This document shows, one piece after another, positions 1 to 8,700 of a stretch of DNA of 33,309 nt (its first letter is position 1; every line of letters begins with the position of its first letter). Both the position numbers and the translations under genes were made by a program. The notes beneath the pieces were generated by a model. It was not told where the DNA came from, did not search any database, and saw only the letters and a program-made list of their open reading frames with translations. The stretch is taken from the NCBI GenBank assembly GCA_023457135.1, contig JAEWMO010000012.1, forward strand, positions 1 to 33,309, given 5' to 3'. The DNA is from Methanobacteriota archaeon. Its GTDB lineage: Archaea; Halobacteriota; Methanomicrobia; Methanomicrobiales; Methanoculleaceae.

Positions 1-51
1 GAGGAGCTCGCGCTGGTGCAGGAGTACCTCTGCCGGAACCGGTCGGCGTAG
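1..51 (+). CDS. C-terminal end of an unidentified protein (cut by window edge)
   Basis: The first 51 bases read as 16 codons and a TAG stop in frame 1, ending in Cys-Arg-Asn-Arg-Ser-Ala. The stretch is charged and helix-like, with no recognisable motif. It is too short to assign a family. The next gene on this strand starts 140 bases later behind its own TATA element, so the two are probably separate transcription units. Confidence 0.5.
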   Translation, partial: EELALVQEYLCRNRSA

Positions 52-160
52 CCGGGGTACGCACCGCGCAGGGGTCCTCCGATGCCGCCTCCCCTCACGG
101 GCGGGTGGATTCTGGTAGACCTCCGGAGGGCTGGCATATGCGGCGAGCGTGCGGGGAAAC

Positions 161-168
161 TGTATTAT
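161..168 (+). promoter_or_regulatory. TATA box of the TIGR00300 gene
   Basis: An AT-rich octamer (tgtattat) stands in GC-rich DNA, centred about 27 bases before the ATG at 192. That is the archaeal TATA-to-start-site distance, and no Shine-Dalgarno precedes the ATG, so a leaderless mRNA is likely. An upstream in-frame ATG at 138 is closed by a TGA at 180, which supports 192 as the start. Confidence 0.5.
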
Positions 169-191
169 CCGACTATCACTGATCTCTATAT

Positions 192-1424
192 ATGGAATTC
201 TGCCGGGAAATCGAACTGGAGGGCCATATCATCGATTCCGGCGTTATGACCCTTGTTTTTGACAGGATCATGGATATGGGAGGGGAATTCGAGATCCTCA
301 CGTTCAACGTCGGGAAGCAGAAGACGGACACGAGTTATGCACGGCTGCGTGTGGCGGCGCACGCCGAGGGGCAACTCGACGCCATCCTCTCCGAACTGCA
401 CCGCCTCGGCGCACGCACTCCCGAGATCGGCGACATCACCCTTGTACCGGCAGAGGGCGACCGGATCGTCCCGAAAGGGTTCTATTCGACGACCAACCAC
501 CCGACCTTCGTCAAATACAGGGGCGAATGGCTGCCTGTCGAACATATCGAGATGGACTGTCACATCGTGATCGACGAGGAGCAGAAGAGAGCGTTCTGCA
601 CCCCGATCTCGAAGATCAAGGCCGGCGATCTCGTCGTCGTCAGCGAGACCGGGGTCCGGGTGGTCTACCCGGAGCGGCCGCGGAAGGTCAGCACATTCGA
701 GTTCATGCACGGGACCGTCTCATCAGAGCGGCCGAGCGAGGCGCTCATCGCCAAGATCGCCCACGAGATCCTGGTGATGAAGCAGAAGGGGGAGAAGATC
801 GCGCTCGTCGGCGGCCCTGCCATTGTCCACACGGGAGCAGCCGATGCCCTCGCGAAGATGATCCGTGCAGGCTACATCGACGTGCTCTTTGCGGGCAACG
901 CGCTTGCCACCCACGACATCGAGTCCAACCTCTTCGGCACGTCGCTTGGCATGAACGTCAAGACGGGCACCCTCGTCACCGGCGGGCACAAGCACCATAT
1001 CTGCGCCATCAGCGAGATCATGCGGGCGGGCTCGATCAAGAATGCGGTCGACCAGGGCGTCGTGACCGGGGGGATCATGTACGAGTGCGTGAAGAAAGGC
1101 GTCCCCTTCGTGCTTGCCGGCTCAATCCGTGACGACGGGCCGCTTCCCGACGTGATCACGGACGTCGTGCAGGCGCAGGATGTCATGCGCCGTCACATCC
1201 ACGGGATCGGGATGGTTCTGATGGTCGGGACGCTGCTCCACTCGATTGCCGTGGGCAACTGTCTCCCCTCCTACGTCAAGACGGTCTGCGTCGATATCAA
1301 CCCCGCATCGGTGACGAAACTGATGGACCGGGGCACGACCCAGGCCATCGGCGTCGTCAGCGACGCCGGGACGTTCCTCCCGCTGCTCTGCGAGCAGCTG
1401 AAGGAACAGAAAAATAAGTGCTAA
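192..1424 (+). CDS. TIGR00300 family (LOR/SDH-like) protein, probable archaeal ornithine cyclodeaminase
   Basis: The 410-residue protein matches the archaeal TIGR00300 / LOR-SDH conserved-region family. From family knowledge, the Methanococcus maripaludis member has been described as an ornithine cyclodeaminase (ornithine to proline plus ammonia), and the same module forms the C-terminal part of cyanobacterial ArgZ/AgrE. The N-terminal ~100 residues form the LOR-type region (begins MEFCREIELEGHIID). A middle beta-rich stretch follows. The C-terminal half, from about residue 200, has a nucleotide-binding look: ALVGGPAIVHTGAADAL, then FAGNALATHDIE and VTGGHKHHICAI. Length is normal for the family. 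The start is set by the TATA box 27 bases upstream. The stop overlaps the convergent RaSEA gene by four bases. The family call is firm; the exact reaction is inferred. Confidence 0.85.
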   Translation: MEFCREIELEGHIIDSGVMTLVFDRIMDMGGEFEILTFNVGKQKTDTSYARLRVAAHAEGQLDAILSELHRLGARTPEIGDITLVPAEGDRIVPKGFYSTTNHPTFVKYRGEWLPVEHIEMDCHIVIDEEQKRAFCTPISKIKAGDLVVVSETGVRVVYPERPRKVSTFEFMHGTVSSERPSEALIAKIAHEILVMKQKGEKIALVGGPAIVHTGAADALAKMIRAGYIDVLFAGNALATHDIESNLFGTSLGMNVKTGTLVTGGHKHHICAISEIMRAGSIKNAVDQGVVTGGIMYECVKKGVPFVLAGSIRDDGPLPDVITDVVQAQDVMRRHIHGIGMVLMVGTLLHSIAVGNCLPSYVKTVCVDINPASVTKLMDRGTTQAIGVVSDAGTFLPLLCEQLKEQKNKC

Positions 1425-2407
1425 CGGGTGAGCGGCATACAGAACGGTTCTTCCCGTTCGAGCACAAACTCCCACTCTTCTCTGCACCCGCACTCCGTCT
1501 CGGCAAGGACACGGAGGAGTTCGACATCCCCCGTAAGCGAATAGTCCCCGATTCCTTTCACGATCGGGCCGTCGCAGGCGCCGCAGTTGTGCGGTCCCCG
1601 GGTCTGCCCGCCGCCGACGGGGTCGCAGAGGATATGGACGGGTGACTGGATAAGTACGTCAAGGACGCTCCAGAGGTACGGCGGGCGGAAGGCTTGCTGG
1701 TTCCAGAGGCGTTCGACCTCGGTCCGGGCCTGGACGGTGCAGAGGTTCATCGAGATGCTCTCCGCGACGGGGGCGACGTCCCGGATGGAGCGAATCATAT
1801 CGTCGCGGGCCTCGCGTTCGGTGAGGAATGGGGGTTTCATCATCAGGTAGGCCTTTACGTCCGTTCCGGCCGCGTGCGCAATCTCCGCGGCGCGGAGGAA
1901 GTCGGCGTAGGTGAACCCCTTATCGATGCTCTTCTCCCTGATGGCGTCGTTTGTTGTCTCAAGGCCCATGGCGACGGCGAGCGGCCGCGCCCAGGCGCCG
2001 GTATCGATGCCGTCCCGGAACTCCTCGAGCGCCTCCGCGTCAACGTATTCGGGTCTGGTCTCGGCGATGATGAGCTTGCCCCGGAACGCCTCCGCGACGG
2101 CGCGCCGGGCGGCGGGGGGGACCTCTTCGGGGTCGAGGAAACTGCCGGAGGTGAAGATCTTGAGCATCTGGTAATCGTCGTCGCGGAAGTTCTCTTTGAC
2201 CCAGCGGACCTGGCGGATCAGCCGTTCGGCAAGTTCGTCCCGGGGGAGGTCCGGGTAACGCTCGTGCCGGTAGCCGCACATCCGGCAACGGTTCCAGGAG
2301 CACCCGCCGCTCCTGAAAATAACCGTCAGCGTATCGAGAATCTGCCCGTCATAGCGGTCTTTCCCCCGCCAGGCCGCCAGGGGCTTCTCGGTAAATTTGG
2401 ATAGCAT
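1421..2407 (-). CDS. raSEA: Archaeosine biosynthesis radical SAM protein RaSEA
   Basis: This 328-residue protein belongs to the family once called TIGR01210, now RaSEA. With ArcS it converts the lysine-adduct preQ0 base at position 15 of archaeal tRNA into archaeosine. The radical-SAM cluster motif is seen near residues 35-47 as CSWNRCRMCGYR, a variant with wider spacing than CxxxCxxC. Further signs are TSGSFLDPEE, ETRPEYVD and MGLETTND, typical of the radical SAM barrel. A Cys-rich C-terminal part (HNCGACDGP, ECGC) probably binds metal. Length is normal. The ATG at 2405-2407 lies inside the promoter region of the divergent exported-protein gene. arcS is not in the window. Confidence 0.9.
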   Translation of the reverse strand: MLSKFTEKPLAAWRGKDRYDGQILDTLTVIFRSGGCSWNRCRMCGYRHERYPDLPRDELAERLIRQVRWVKENFRDDDYQMLKIFTSGSFLDPEEVPPAARRAVAEAFRGKLIIAETRPEYVDAEALEEFRDGIDTGAWARPLAVAMGLETTNDAIREKSIDKGFTYADFLRAAEIAHAAGTDVKAYLMMKPPFLTEREARDDMIRSIRDVAPVAESISMNLCTVQARTEVERLWNQQAFRPPYLWSVLDVLIQSPVHILCDPVGGGQTRGPHNCGACDGPIVKGIGDYSLTGDVELLRVLAETECGCREEWEFVLEREEPFCMPLTR

Positions 2408-2412
2408 TATAC
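2404..2412 (+). promoter_or_regulatory. TATA box of the exported-protein gene
   Basis: The run gcattatac is centred about 26-28 bases before the ATG at 2436, and no clear Shine-Dalgarno precedes that ATG. This fits a leaderless transcript. The element overlaps the start codon of the divergent RaSEA gene, so the two promoters are intertwined. Confidence 0.45.
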
Positions 2413-2435
2413 CTCATATTCGTTGATGTACTGGT

Positions 2436-3521
2436 ATGAAAAGGATCGCATGGCTGACGCTTGTTGCTGCGATGCTGCTCGTCGGCACGGCATCTGCCGC
2501 GTACGTCGCAATCAGCGGGCCTCAGGCTGTATACGTGGGCAATTCGCTCAATGTCACGGGCACCTCGATCCTGGGAGATGGCGGAACGCCTTCGCTCAAC
2601 CCGGGGTTCAGCACTGAAATTGTCCTGTATGGCATCCAGCACGCGAGACACGAAGTAGCCCGGAAGACGATCGTCGTGCAGCAGGACGGCAGGTTCTCCG
2701 TGACGTTTGATACTGAGGGCCTTGCTCCAGGGCAGCACTCGGTCGAGATCATCGATCCCACGCAGACAACCTTCGGGAGCACTTCAAAGACCCGCCTCTT
2801 CGTCACCCTGATAGACCGTTCCGGGGATCTCAGGGTGGACTCTCCGATCAATCAGAACTTTGATGGCAGCCTTGATCTCAAGGGCGCAATCAGGGAGGTC
2901 GGTAAGGCAGGCATCCAGATCGAGGTCAAGCACAACTCCGCCACCGTTTATGGCCCGCAGTTCATCGCCACCAACACTGACGGGGCGTTCTCTACGGCGG
3001 TGCCCATCTCCGAAGGCGGCACGTATGAGGTTACCTTCGAGGATGCCAGGGGCTACATCGACACCGTGACGTTTGTGGTGGCGGGCTCGCCGGGCCCCAC
3101 CCCGACGCCGGCAATGATCTCCGCGAGCGCCCCCGCGACGCGGTCCGCCCCGGCATACTTCGAGGTTGACACGAAGAGCGGCGCGGTGATGATCGCGACA
3201 TCGGCCGGGATCGACTGGGTGCTCGAGTATGTCGACGAGGACAACAACTTCCGCAAAGTCAACGACAAGGGCATGGTCGAGGCGGAGACTGCGGAGTTTG
3301 CCGCACATGGAGGGACGGTCTACGTGAAGGTCTACCCCATGAGGTACACAGACAGCGGAACGGTCCAGGTCTCGGCGTCGAACGCGGACTCGGTACGGGT
3401 GAGCCAGACCGCCCCCGCCGTCTTCGGGGACGCGACCCCCACCCCGGCACAGGCCGCACCGGTCCCGGCGGTGCTCGCACTCCTCGCGCTCCTTGCAGTC
3501 GTCCTCGCGCGCCGGGGATGA
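2436..3521 (+). CDS. Exported surface protein with C-terminal membrane anchor
   Basis: The 361-residue product has a clear signal peptide (Lys-Arg, then a hydrophobic core, then TASA at about 18-21). Next come beta-rich, Ig-like segments; two stretches look like tandem domains with DGxFSVxF and DGAFSTAV turns. A Pro/Thr linker (PGPTPTP) sits near residue 225. A third domain from about 240 to 325 is followed by a second Pro-Thr linker (DATPTPAQ). The last ~20 residues are a hydrophobic helix ending in Ala-Arg-Arg-Gly. This is the layout of methanogen S-layer-associated or cell-surface proteins. I cannot name a precise function. The gene stands alone, divergent from RaSEA, and a short T run (3528-3532) follows the stop. 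Confidence 0.75.
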   Translation: MKRIAWLTLVAAMLLVGTASAAYVAISGPQAVYVGNSLNVTGTSILGDGGTPSLNPGFSTEIVLYGIQHARHEVARKTIVVQQDGRFSVTFDTEGLAPGQHSVEIIDPTQTTFGSTSKTRLFVTLIDRSGDLRVDSPINQNFDGSLDLKGAIREVGKAGIQIEVKHNSATVYGPQFIATNTDGAFSTAVPISEGGTYEVTFEDARGYIDTVTFVVAGSPGPTPTPAMISASAPATRSAPAYFEVDTKSGAVMIATSAGIDWVLEYVDEDNNFRKVNDKGMVEAETAEFAAHGGTVYVKVYPMRYTDSGTVQVSASNADSVRVSQTAPAVFGDATPTPAQAAPVPAVLALLALLAVVLARRG

Positions 3522-3560
3522 ACAACCTTTTTCTGTCGGCCGACCAATAGGTTAAGGCGA

Positions 3561-3645
3561 GCCGGGATAGTCTAGTCCGGGAAGGCGGTGGCCTTGAAAG
3601 CCTCTGGTGCCTGGCACCTCGGGAGTTCAAATCTCCCTCCCGGCG
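3561..3645 (+). tRNA. tRNA-Ser (anticodon TGA)
   Basis: The cloverleaf can be drawn by eye. Acceptor arms are 3561-3567 and 3638-3644 (GCCGGGA/TCCCGGC, seven pairs) with discriminator G3645. The D stem is 3570-3573/3583-3586. The anticodon loop is 3593-3599 with TGA at 3595-3597. A long class II variable arm, GGTGC-ctg-GCACC, lies around 3606-3618. The T stem is 3621-3625/3633-3637 with loop TTCAAAT. The long variable arm and TGA anticodon identify serine (reads UCA). The second anticodon-stem pair is a T-T mismatch (3589/3603). No intron, and CCA is not encoded. Confidence 0.93.
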
Positions 3646-3762
3646 CTCACTGTTTATGTCATATTCGCGGCAAAGAGGCCGGCGCCGTTCTTCAGATTCC
3701 CTTTTATGAAGAGTCCCGGCTGTACCCGGCCGTGAACGCTTTCGGCAGGGGGAGCCGATGCC

Positions 3763-4437
3763 TCACTCCCCCCGGATCCAGCCCTCCCGCACCCACCGCT
3801 CATACCCGTCCGGCCGCCAGTCCCGGTTTTCCCGCACAATGTTAGCGAAGTACTCCCGGTTCTCCGCCATCTCAGCCTCCTGTTCCGGATAACGTGGCCG
3901 CTCAACGATGGCGTGGGCGAGCTGCCGGCCGAGATCGCGTGCCGCCGGTTCCATCCGGTCGAGTGCCTCCAGGTCGTCGTCGAGGGCGACGCTCATCCCC
4001 CCGACCGTTGTCACGCCGAGATAATTGAGCACGTGGTTCAGGTAGCCGACGACCGCGTCGCCCCCGGAAACCTGCGTGGTCGCGAGGCTGCAGCCGTACT
4101 TCCCGGCGAAGGTCTGGTAGTGGATGGCGTCCGCCAGACGGTCGATGAAGACCTTCATCTGCCCGCTGACGTTGTCGATGTAGACCGGGGAGGCGAGCAC
4201 CAGCCCGTCGGCATCCAGTATCCGGTCGTATGCGGCCGAGAAGTCGTCGGCAAAGACGCATGTCCCGTCGAGGCTGCAACTCTCGCAGGCGGTGCAGGGG
4301 ACGATCTGCAGGTCGGCGAGGTCGATGAGGTCGACCCCGGCGCCGGCATCTTTTGCCCCGGCAAGCACGAAATTTGCAAGCCTTCTCGTCCTGCTCCGCA
4401 TCCCCCGCGGGCTCCCCACAACTGCAGTAATCTTCAT
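3763..4437 (-). CDS. Iron-sulfur flavoprotein (Isf family, NADPH-dependent FMN reductase fold)
   Basis: This is a 224-residue flavodoxin-like protein. The N-terminus MKITAVVGSPRGMRSRTRRL is the FMN phosphate-binding loop. Residues 48-60 hold the compact cysteine motif CTACESCSLDGTC (CX2CX2CX5C), which in Methanosarcina Isf ligates a 4Fe-4S cluster. A second flavin loop, SPVYIDNVSGQMKVFIDR, lies at about 84-101. From family knowledge, Isf proteins are homodimers passing electrons between ferredoxin and FMN and can reduce O2 or H2O2, so a role in oxidative-stress electron transfer is likely but inferred. The C-terminal ~40 residues are charged and helical. The gene is monocistronic, with an AT-rich tract (about 4480-4488) upstream as a possible promoter. 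Confidence 0.85.
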   Translation of the reverse strand: MKITAVVGSPRGMRSRTRRLANFVLAGAKDAGAGVDLIDLADLQIVPCTACESCSLDGTCVFADDFSAAYDRILDADGLVLASPVYIDNVSGQMKVFIDRLADAIHYQTFAGKYGCSLATTQVSGGDAVVGYLNHVLNYLGVTTVGGMSVALDDDLEALDRMEPAARDLGRQLAHAIVERPRYPEQEAEMAENREYFANIVRENRDWRPDGYERWVREGWIRGE

Positions 4438-4477
4438 TCTCCCATCACTTCAGGAGAAAGCGTTGGTGGGGATGCGG

Positions 4478-4510
4478 GAAAATAGTTTAGAGCCCGGAGG
4501 GCGGGGCTCC
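4478..4510 (-). terminator. Possible hairpin terminator after the EEP-family gene
   Basis: GAGCCC at 4490-4495 pairs with GGGCTC at 4504-4509. On the minus strand the hairpin is followed by taaactatttt. It lies about 30 bases past the stop of the gene ending at 4541. The T run is short, so the call is weak. Confidence 0.35.
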
Positions 4511-4540
4511 CGTAAGGCGGTTATGAGATGGCAGGTCTGT

Positions 4541-5509
4541 TCACGGCTCGAAGTCCACCACGACGGCGGAGTGGTCGCTCAGCCCCTGCCCCCGGAGGTC
4601 GTGCAGGTACCAGCATGCCGTCGGGTTCAGGCGCATGGAGGCAAAGACGTGATCGTAGCGCTTGCACTTCGGGACATCCTCGGGCCCGCGGTCGGGACAC
4701 CAGCTGTACTCCCTCGCCCGATAGCCGTGCAGTTTCCGGAAGACGTCGGGGAGGTCGTACTCTGCAAGGCCGGAGAGGATGTTCATCTCGGCGTTGTACC
4801 ACCACTTTCTCGGCCGGCCGAGATACTCCTCGTTCTCGGAGGTCGTGGCGTCATAGTTCTTGTCCGGGAGGATATCGCGATAGAAGGGGACGATCGTCCC
4901 GTCGGAGTGTTCCGCCTCCGGGATGTGGAGGTCCCCGCAGAGGATCCGCGGCCTCATCGACCGTGTGGCAAGGCGGTGGTAGATCCCGACCAGCGTCTCC
5001 GCCTTGACGATCTCGTTCCTCCGGCCGCCTATCGCCGTGGGGACATGGACGTTGTGGAGCTCGAACTCGCCCGTGGGCGCGCTGACGACGGCGGAGGCCA
5101 CCCGCTGCTTCCACGGAATGTCGAAGTCGAGCGGATTCAACGGCGTGAGGGGATACCTGCTCGCTATCAGGCACCCGAAGTCCTTTCCCTCACCGGCCGG
5201 CGAGCACTGCTCGGAGAGCCGCGAGACGCTGTACGCGAACTGGAAGGGGTCGTTCGCATTCCGCGCACGCAGTTCGTTCAGCCGCTCGGCCATATAAGCC
5301 ACCCGGGCGATCTCCACGAGACTCTGGCTGTCGACGGCGTAGATCAACCCGAAATTCTCCAGTTCTTCCCGGAAGAGCGGCAGGGCACGATCCGTCACCT
5401 CCTGAAAGGCGACGATGTCCGGCGAGTGCTGGCAGACCGCTTCGACCTTCTTCTCCACGCTCTTTAAACCCGAGCGGAAGAGATCTATGTTCCATGAAAT
5501 GAGCCGCAT
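4541..5509 (-). CDS. Endonuclease/exonuclease/phosphatase (EEP) family protein
   Basis: The 322-residue protein carries the metal-dependent EEP phosphohydrolase signatures in order: RLISWNID at the N-terminus (metal-binding Asn), DIVAFQEVT at about 31-39 (catalytic Glu), HNVHVP near 170, LCGDLHIP near 200 (the GDxN motif appears as GDLH), YDHVFAS near 285, and LSDHSAVVVDF at the C-terminus (the SDH motif). All key residues except the GDxN Asn are present, so it is probably active. It has no signal peptide and is cytoplasmic. The substrate cannot be told from sequence: the family includes AP endonucleases, nucleases, and lipid or sugar phosphatases. It resembles the general endonuclease/phosphatase branch more than ExoIII-type AP endonucleases. 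ATG at 5507-5509. Confidence 0.8.
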   Translation of the reverse strand: MRLISWNIDLFRSGLKSVEKKVEAVCQHSPDIVAFQEVTDRALPLFREELENFGLIYAVDSQSLVEIARVAYMAERLNELRARNANDPFQFAYSVSRLSEQCSPAGEGKDFGCLIASRYPLTPLNPLDFDIPWKQRVASAVVSAPTGEFELHNVHVPTAIGGRRNEIVKAETLVGIYHRLATRSMRPRILCGDLHIPEAEHSDGTIVPFYRDILPDKNYDATTSENEEYLGRPRKWWYNAEMNILSGLAEYDLPDVFRKLHGYRAREYSWCPDRGPEDVPKCKRYDHVFASMRLNPTACWYLHDLRGQGLSDHSAVVVDFEP

Positions 5510-5619
5510 GGTGCCAATACATTGCGCGTTGGCGCTCTATGCTCATTAAGACATCGAGTTTAGAACGGTGTTGCAGAACCTGTCCGGGATGTTTGAGCAG
5601 TCTGCCGCAGAGCACACGC

Positions 5620-5625
5620 AAAAAA
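5620..5625 (-). terminator. T-run terminator downstream of the propeller/SdrD protein gene
   Basis: Six A residues on the plus strand give CCCCTTTTTTGCG on the minus strand, about 110 bases past the stop at 5736. The same CCCC-T6 pattern ends the FIST gene elsewhere in the window, so it fits the local terminator style. Confidence 0.4.
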
Positions 5626-5735
5626 GGGGTGGGAACTTCCGGGCGGCACCGCTCTCCCGGCCCGGGAGCCGTTCCCCAAAAGATCCCCGTGCCCGGTGCT
5701 GTTTCGCCCGCCGGCAGGGGAGTCTTCAGGCGGGC

Positions 5736-8700
5736 CTACACATACACAATGCCGCTTCCATTCGTCTCTCCTTGCGGCGTTATCCCTCCTTCCGGTGTTA
5801 TTTCTCCCTGTGGCGTCACCTCCTCGTCAGGTGTAATCCCCTCCTCCGGTGTCACCTCTGGCGTTATCTCCTCCTCTGGCGTTACTTCTGGCGTTATCTC
5901 CTCTTCCGGTGTAACCTCTTCTTCTGGCGTTATCTCTTCCTCCGGTGTTATCTCCTCTTCCGGTGTTATCCCCTCCTCTGGTGTCACTTCCTCCACGACC
6001 GGCGGCACGAGTCCCGCGCTCCAGCCATTCTGCTCGCCCGGAGCGAGGTAGAGCTGTGCCGTCGTACCGGTGGCGGGATCGACGGTGCTGTCCCCGCCTG
6101 CTGGACTGAAGGTGTAGCCCTCCGGCGGCGTGAAACGCACGGCGTAGGTCCCGGAAGCAACACCAAACACGTAATACCCGTGCCTGTTCGTCATCGCCGT
6201 CCCGGCATCCGTACCCCCTGCGTCAAGAAGGGTCACTGCAACATTTGCGAGGCCATACTCGCCGTCATCCCTGATCCCGTTCGCGTCCGTATCGTTCCAG
6301 GCGCCCACGATGATGAGTGCCTTATCTTCGAGTACCATGAGCCCCGCATCGCGGGTGAAGTCCTCGCCTGTCAGTTCGAAGGGCGCGGTCCGGCCGGTCT
6401 CCGGGAAGATATCGCTGTCCAGCGTGTCATCACCGGCGTACGGCGCAACAAAGGTGAATCCTTCGGGCGGCATGACCTCGATGATGCAGGTCGTGCCGAC
6501 CACGCCCTGCAGTGTGTAGTTTCCCTCCTCATCCGTCGCGGTCTCGACGGCGGTTCCGGCCGTATCCGTGACCTGGCTCTCGTTCTCGTAGAGGAGCCGC
6601 ACAAGTACCCCGGGCATCCCTTCTTCGCCCTCGTCCTGGAGGCCGTTCATGTTCGTGTCGTTCCAGACGAAGTCGCCGATGGTGGCATTCTCTTCAACTG
6701 GTTCTATAACCGCCGTCACGTTCGCCCCGGCATCCCAGTCGGGCTGTGTCTCATTCTCGGCGAGCGTGATGTTCTCCGTCCTCCCCGTTGCCAGGTCGGC
6801 GTCGCTGTCAAGAGCGTCGTCGGAGCCCTGGTCTATCGGTGTGAAGTTGAAGCCGTCCGGTAGTGTGAAGATCAGGTAGTAGTCGCCTGCCAGGAGGGCA
6901 TCGAACTCGTAGGTCCCGTTCGCATCCGTTGTTGTTGAGCTAACCAGGGTCTCATTTACGCGGTAGAGTCCGACGCCAGCATCAGCAATGCCCTCCTCTC
7001 CTTCGTTCTGGAGGCCGTTGCCGTCGGTATCGTTCCAGACGAAACCGCTGATAGTGCTGTTAGCGGTTGCGTTCACCACTGGCGGTGCCTGCTGCCTGAT
7101 CAGCCCGGCATCCCACCAGCACTGCCGGTCGCCTGCTTTCAGGGTGATTCTGTCGGTCCTGCCGGTCGTCAGGTTTGCATCGCTATCCAGCCTGTCGTTC
7201 CGGCCGGCATCCTTCACGGTGAACGCGTAACCCTGCGGGAGGCTGAACCTGACGTAATAGTCGCCGGGTTTGAGACCGCTGAAGGAGTATCCCCGGGCAC
7301 CGGTGGTCGTGGTTTCGACCGTCCGCTGCTGCCCATCGAGGAGTGTGACGTTAATTCCCTTTATCCCCACCTCGCCCTTATCCTGGATGCCGTTCGCGTT
7401 GGTATCGTTCCAGACGAGGTTACCGATGCACCCGGTCTCTGGTGCGGGTCTCGGTTTCGGTGTCGGGGTGGGACACTGCACGGGGCAGACTCTCGGCGGC
7501 TTCGGCGGTTTTGCCGGCGGCTGCGTCACTGTCTTCTCGCTCGTTGCGAGTTTCACGACCCAGGCATCGGTCTCCTGCGTGCCGTTCAGCTCCGTGTTGT
7601 TGAAGGTCCCGGCAACGGCGTACTCGGACTCCGCCGTCTGGATGACCGATGCGGCCCGGTCACCGGGGTTTACACCTCCAAGCGTCAGGTCGCCCTCAAC
7701 GGCCCCGCGACTGTCGAGTTTCACGACCCAGGCATCGTTATCGGGCGAAAAATCGCCGCTTCTGCCGGCGAAGAGGTACCCGCCGTCGAGCGTGGCGATG
7801 ATCGCCTCGGCCGACTCATTCTCCTCTGTGTTTCCGTAGGTCCAGTTCCAGACAACCCCTCCGTCGGGATCCATCTTGACGACCAGGGCGTCGTCTTCCG
7901 TGCTGTCGGGAGCGAGCCGGCTCATGTAACTCCCGGCGAAGACGAAGTCCCCGTCCGGAGCAAGGACGAGCGAACGAGCGGTATCGTTCTCCGGCCCCCC
8001 GAAGGTCGCGTTCCAGAGTTCATTCCCGGAGGAGTCAACCTTCAGGACGAATGCATCCCCCCCGAACGACTCGAATGACTCCGTGCTTCCTGCAACACCG
8101 ATATCACCTGACCCGGTCTCAACAACAGCGCAGGCCGAATCATTCCACCCCGGTTCCCCGAAGGTCCGGGTCCACTCCTCGTATCCGGAACTGTTGATCT
8201 TGATCACCAGGGCATCGGTGTCCGGTTCGCCCCACAATGCCGTCTTGCCCGCGATGATGTAGCCGCCGTCAGATGTTCCGGCAGCAGCGAACGTCGAGAT
8301 ATTGACGTCCGGTCCGCCGAAGGTCTCATTCCAGATGATCTCGCCCTGGGAAGTGAGTTTCATCACCCAGGCGTCGGTATCCTTCCGGTTCCCTTCGGTG
8401 ACGTAGGTGAGTGTCCCCGCAAGGAGAAGATTCCCGTCAGAGGTGTTGATCAGTGCGCGGGCTGTATCGTTTTCCGGACCGCCATAGGTCCTGTTCCATC
8501 GTTCATCGCCAGAACCGGTCAGGTTTACCAGCCAGACGTCTGTCTCTCCTGCATTAAACGACTCCGTGCTGCCGGCGAAGAGGTATCCTCCATCCCCGGA
8601 AGCCTGAATAATCGAGTATGCAGAGTCGTTTGCACCCGGTTCTCCATATGTTGTATTCCAGACCACTGAGATATCCACGGCGGCGGCACCGGCGATGACC

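Noticed and set aside
3646..3762. Integration site next to tRNA-Ser
   Set aside because: No duplicated tRNA 3' end, integrase or foreign gene block lies nearby.
5757..5996. CRISPR-like array
   Set aside because: The units are contiguous 18-base coding repeats in one reading frame with no unique spacers.
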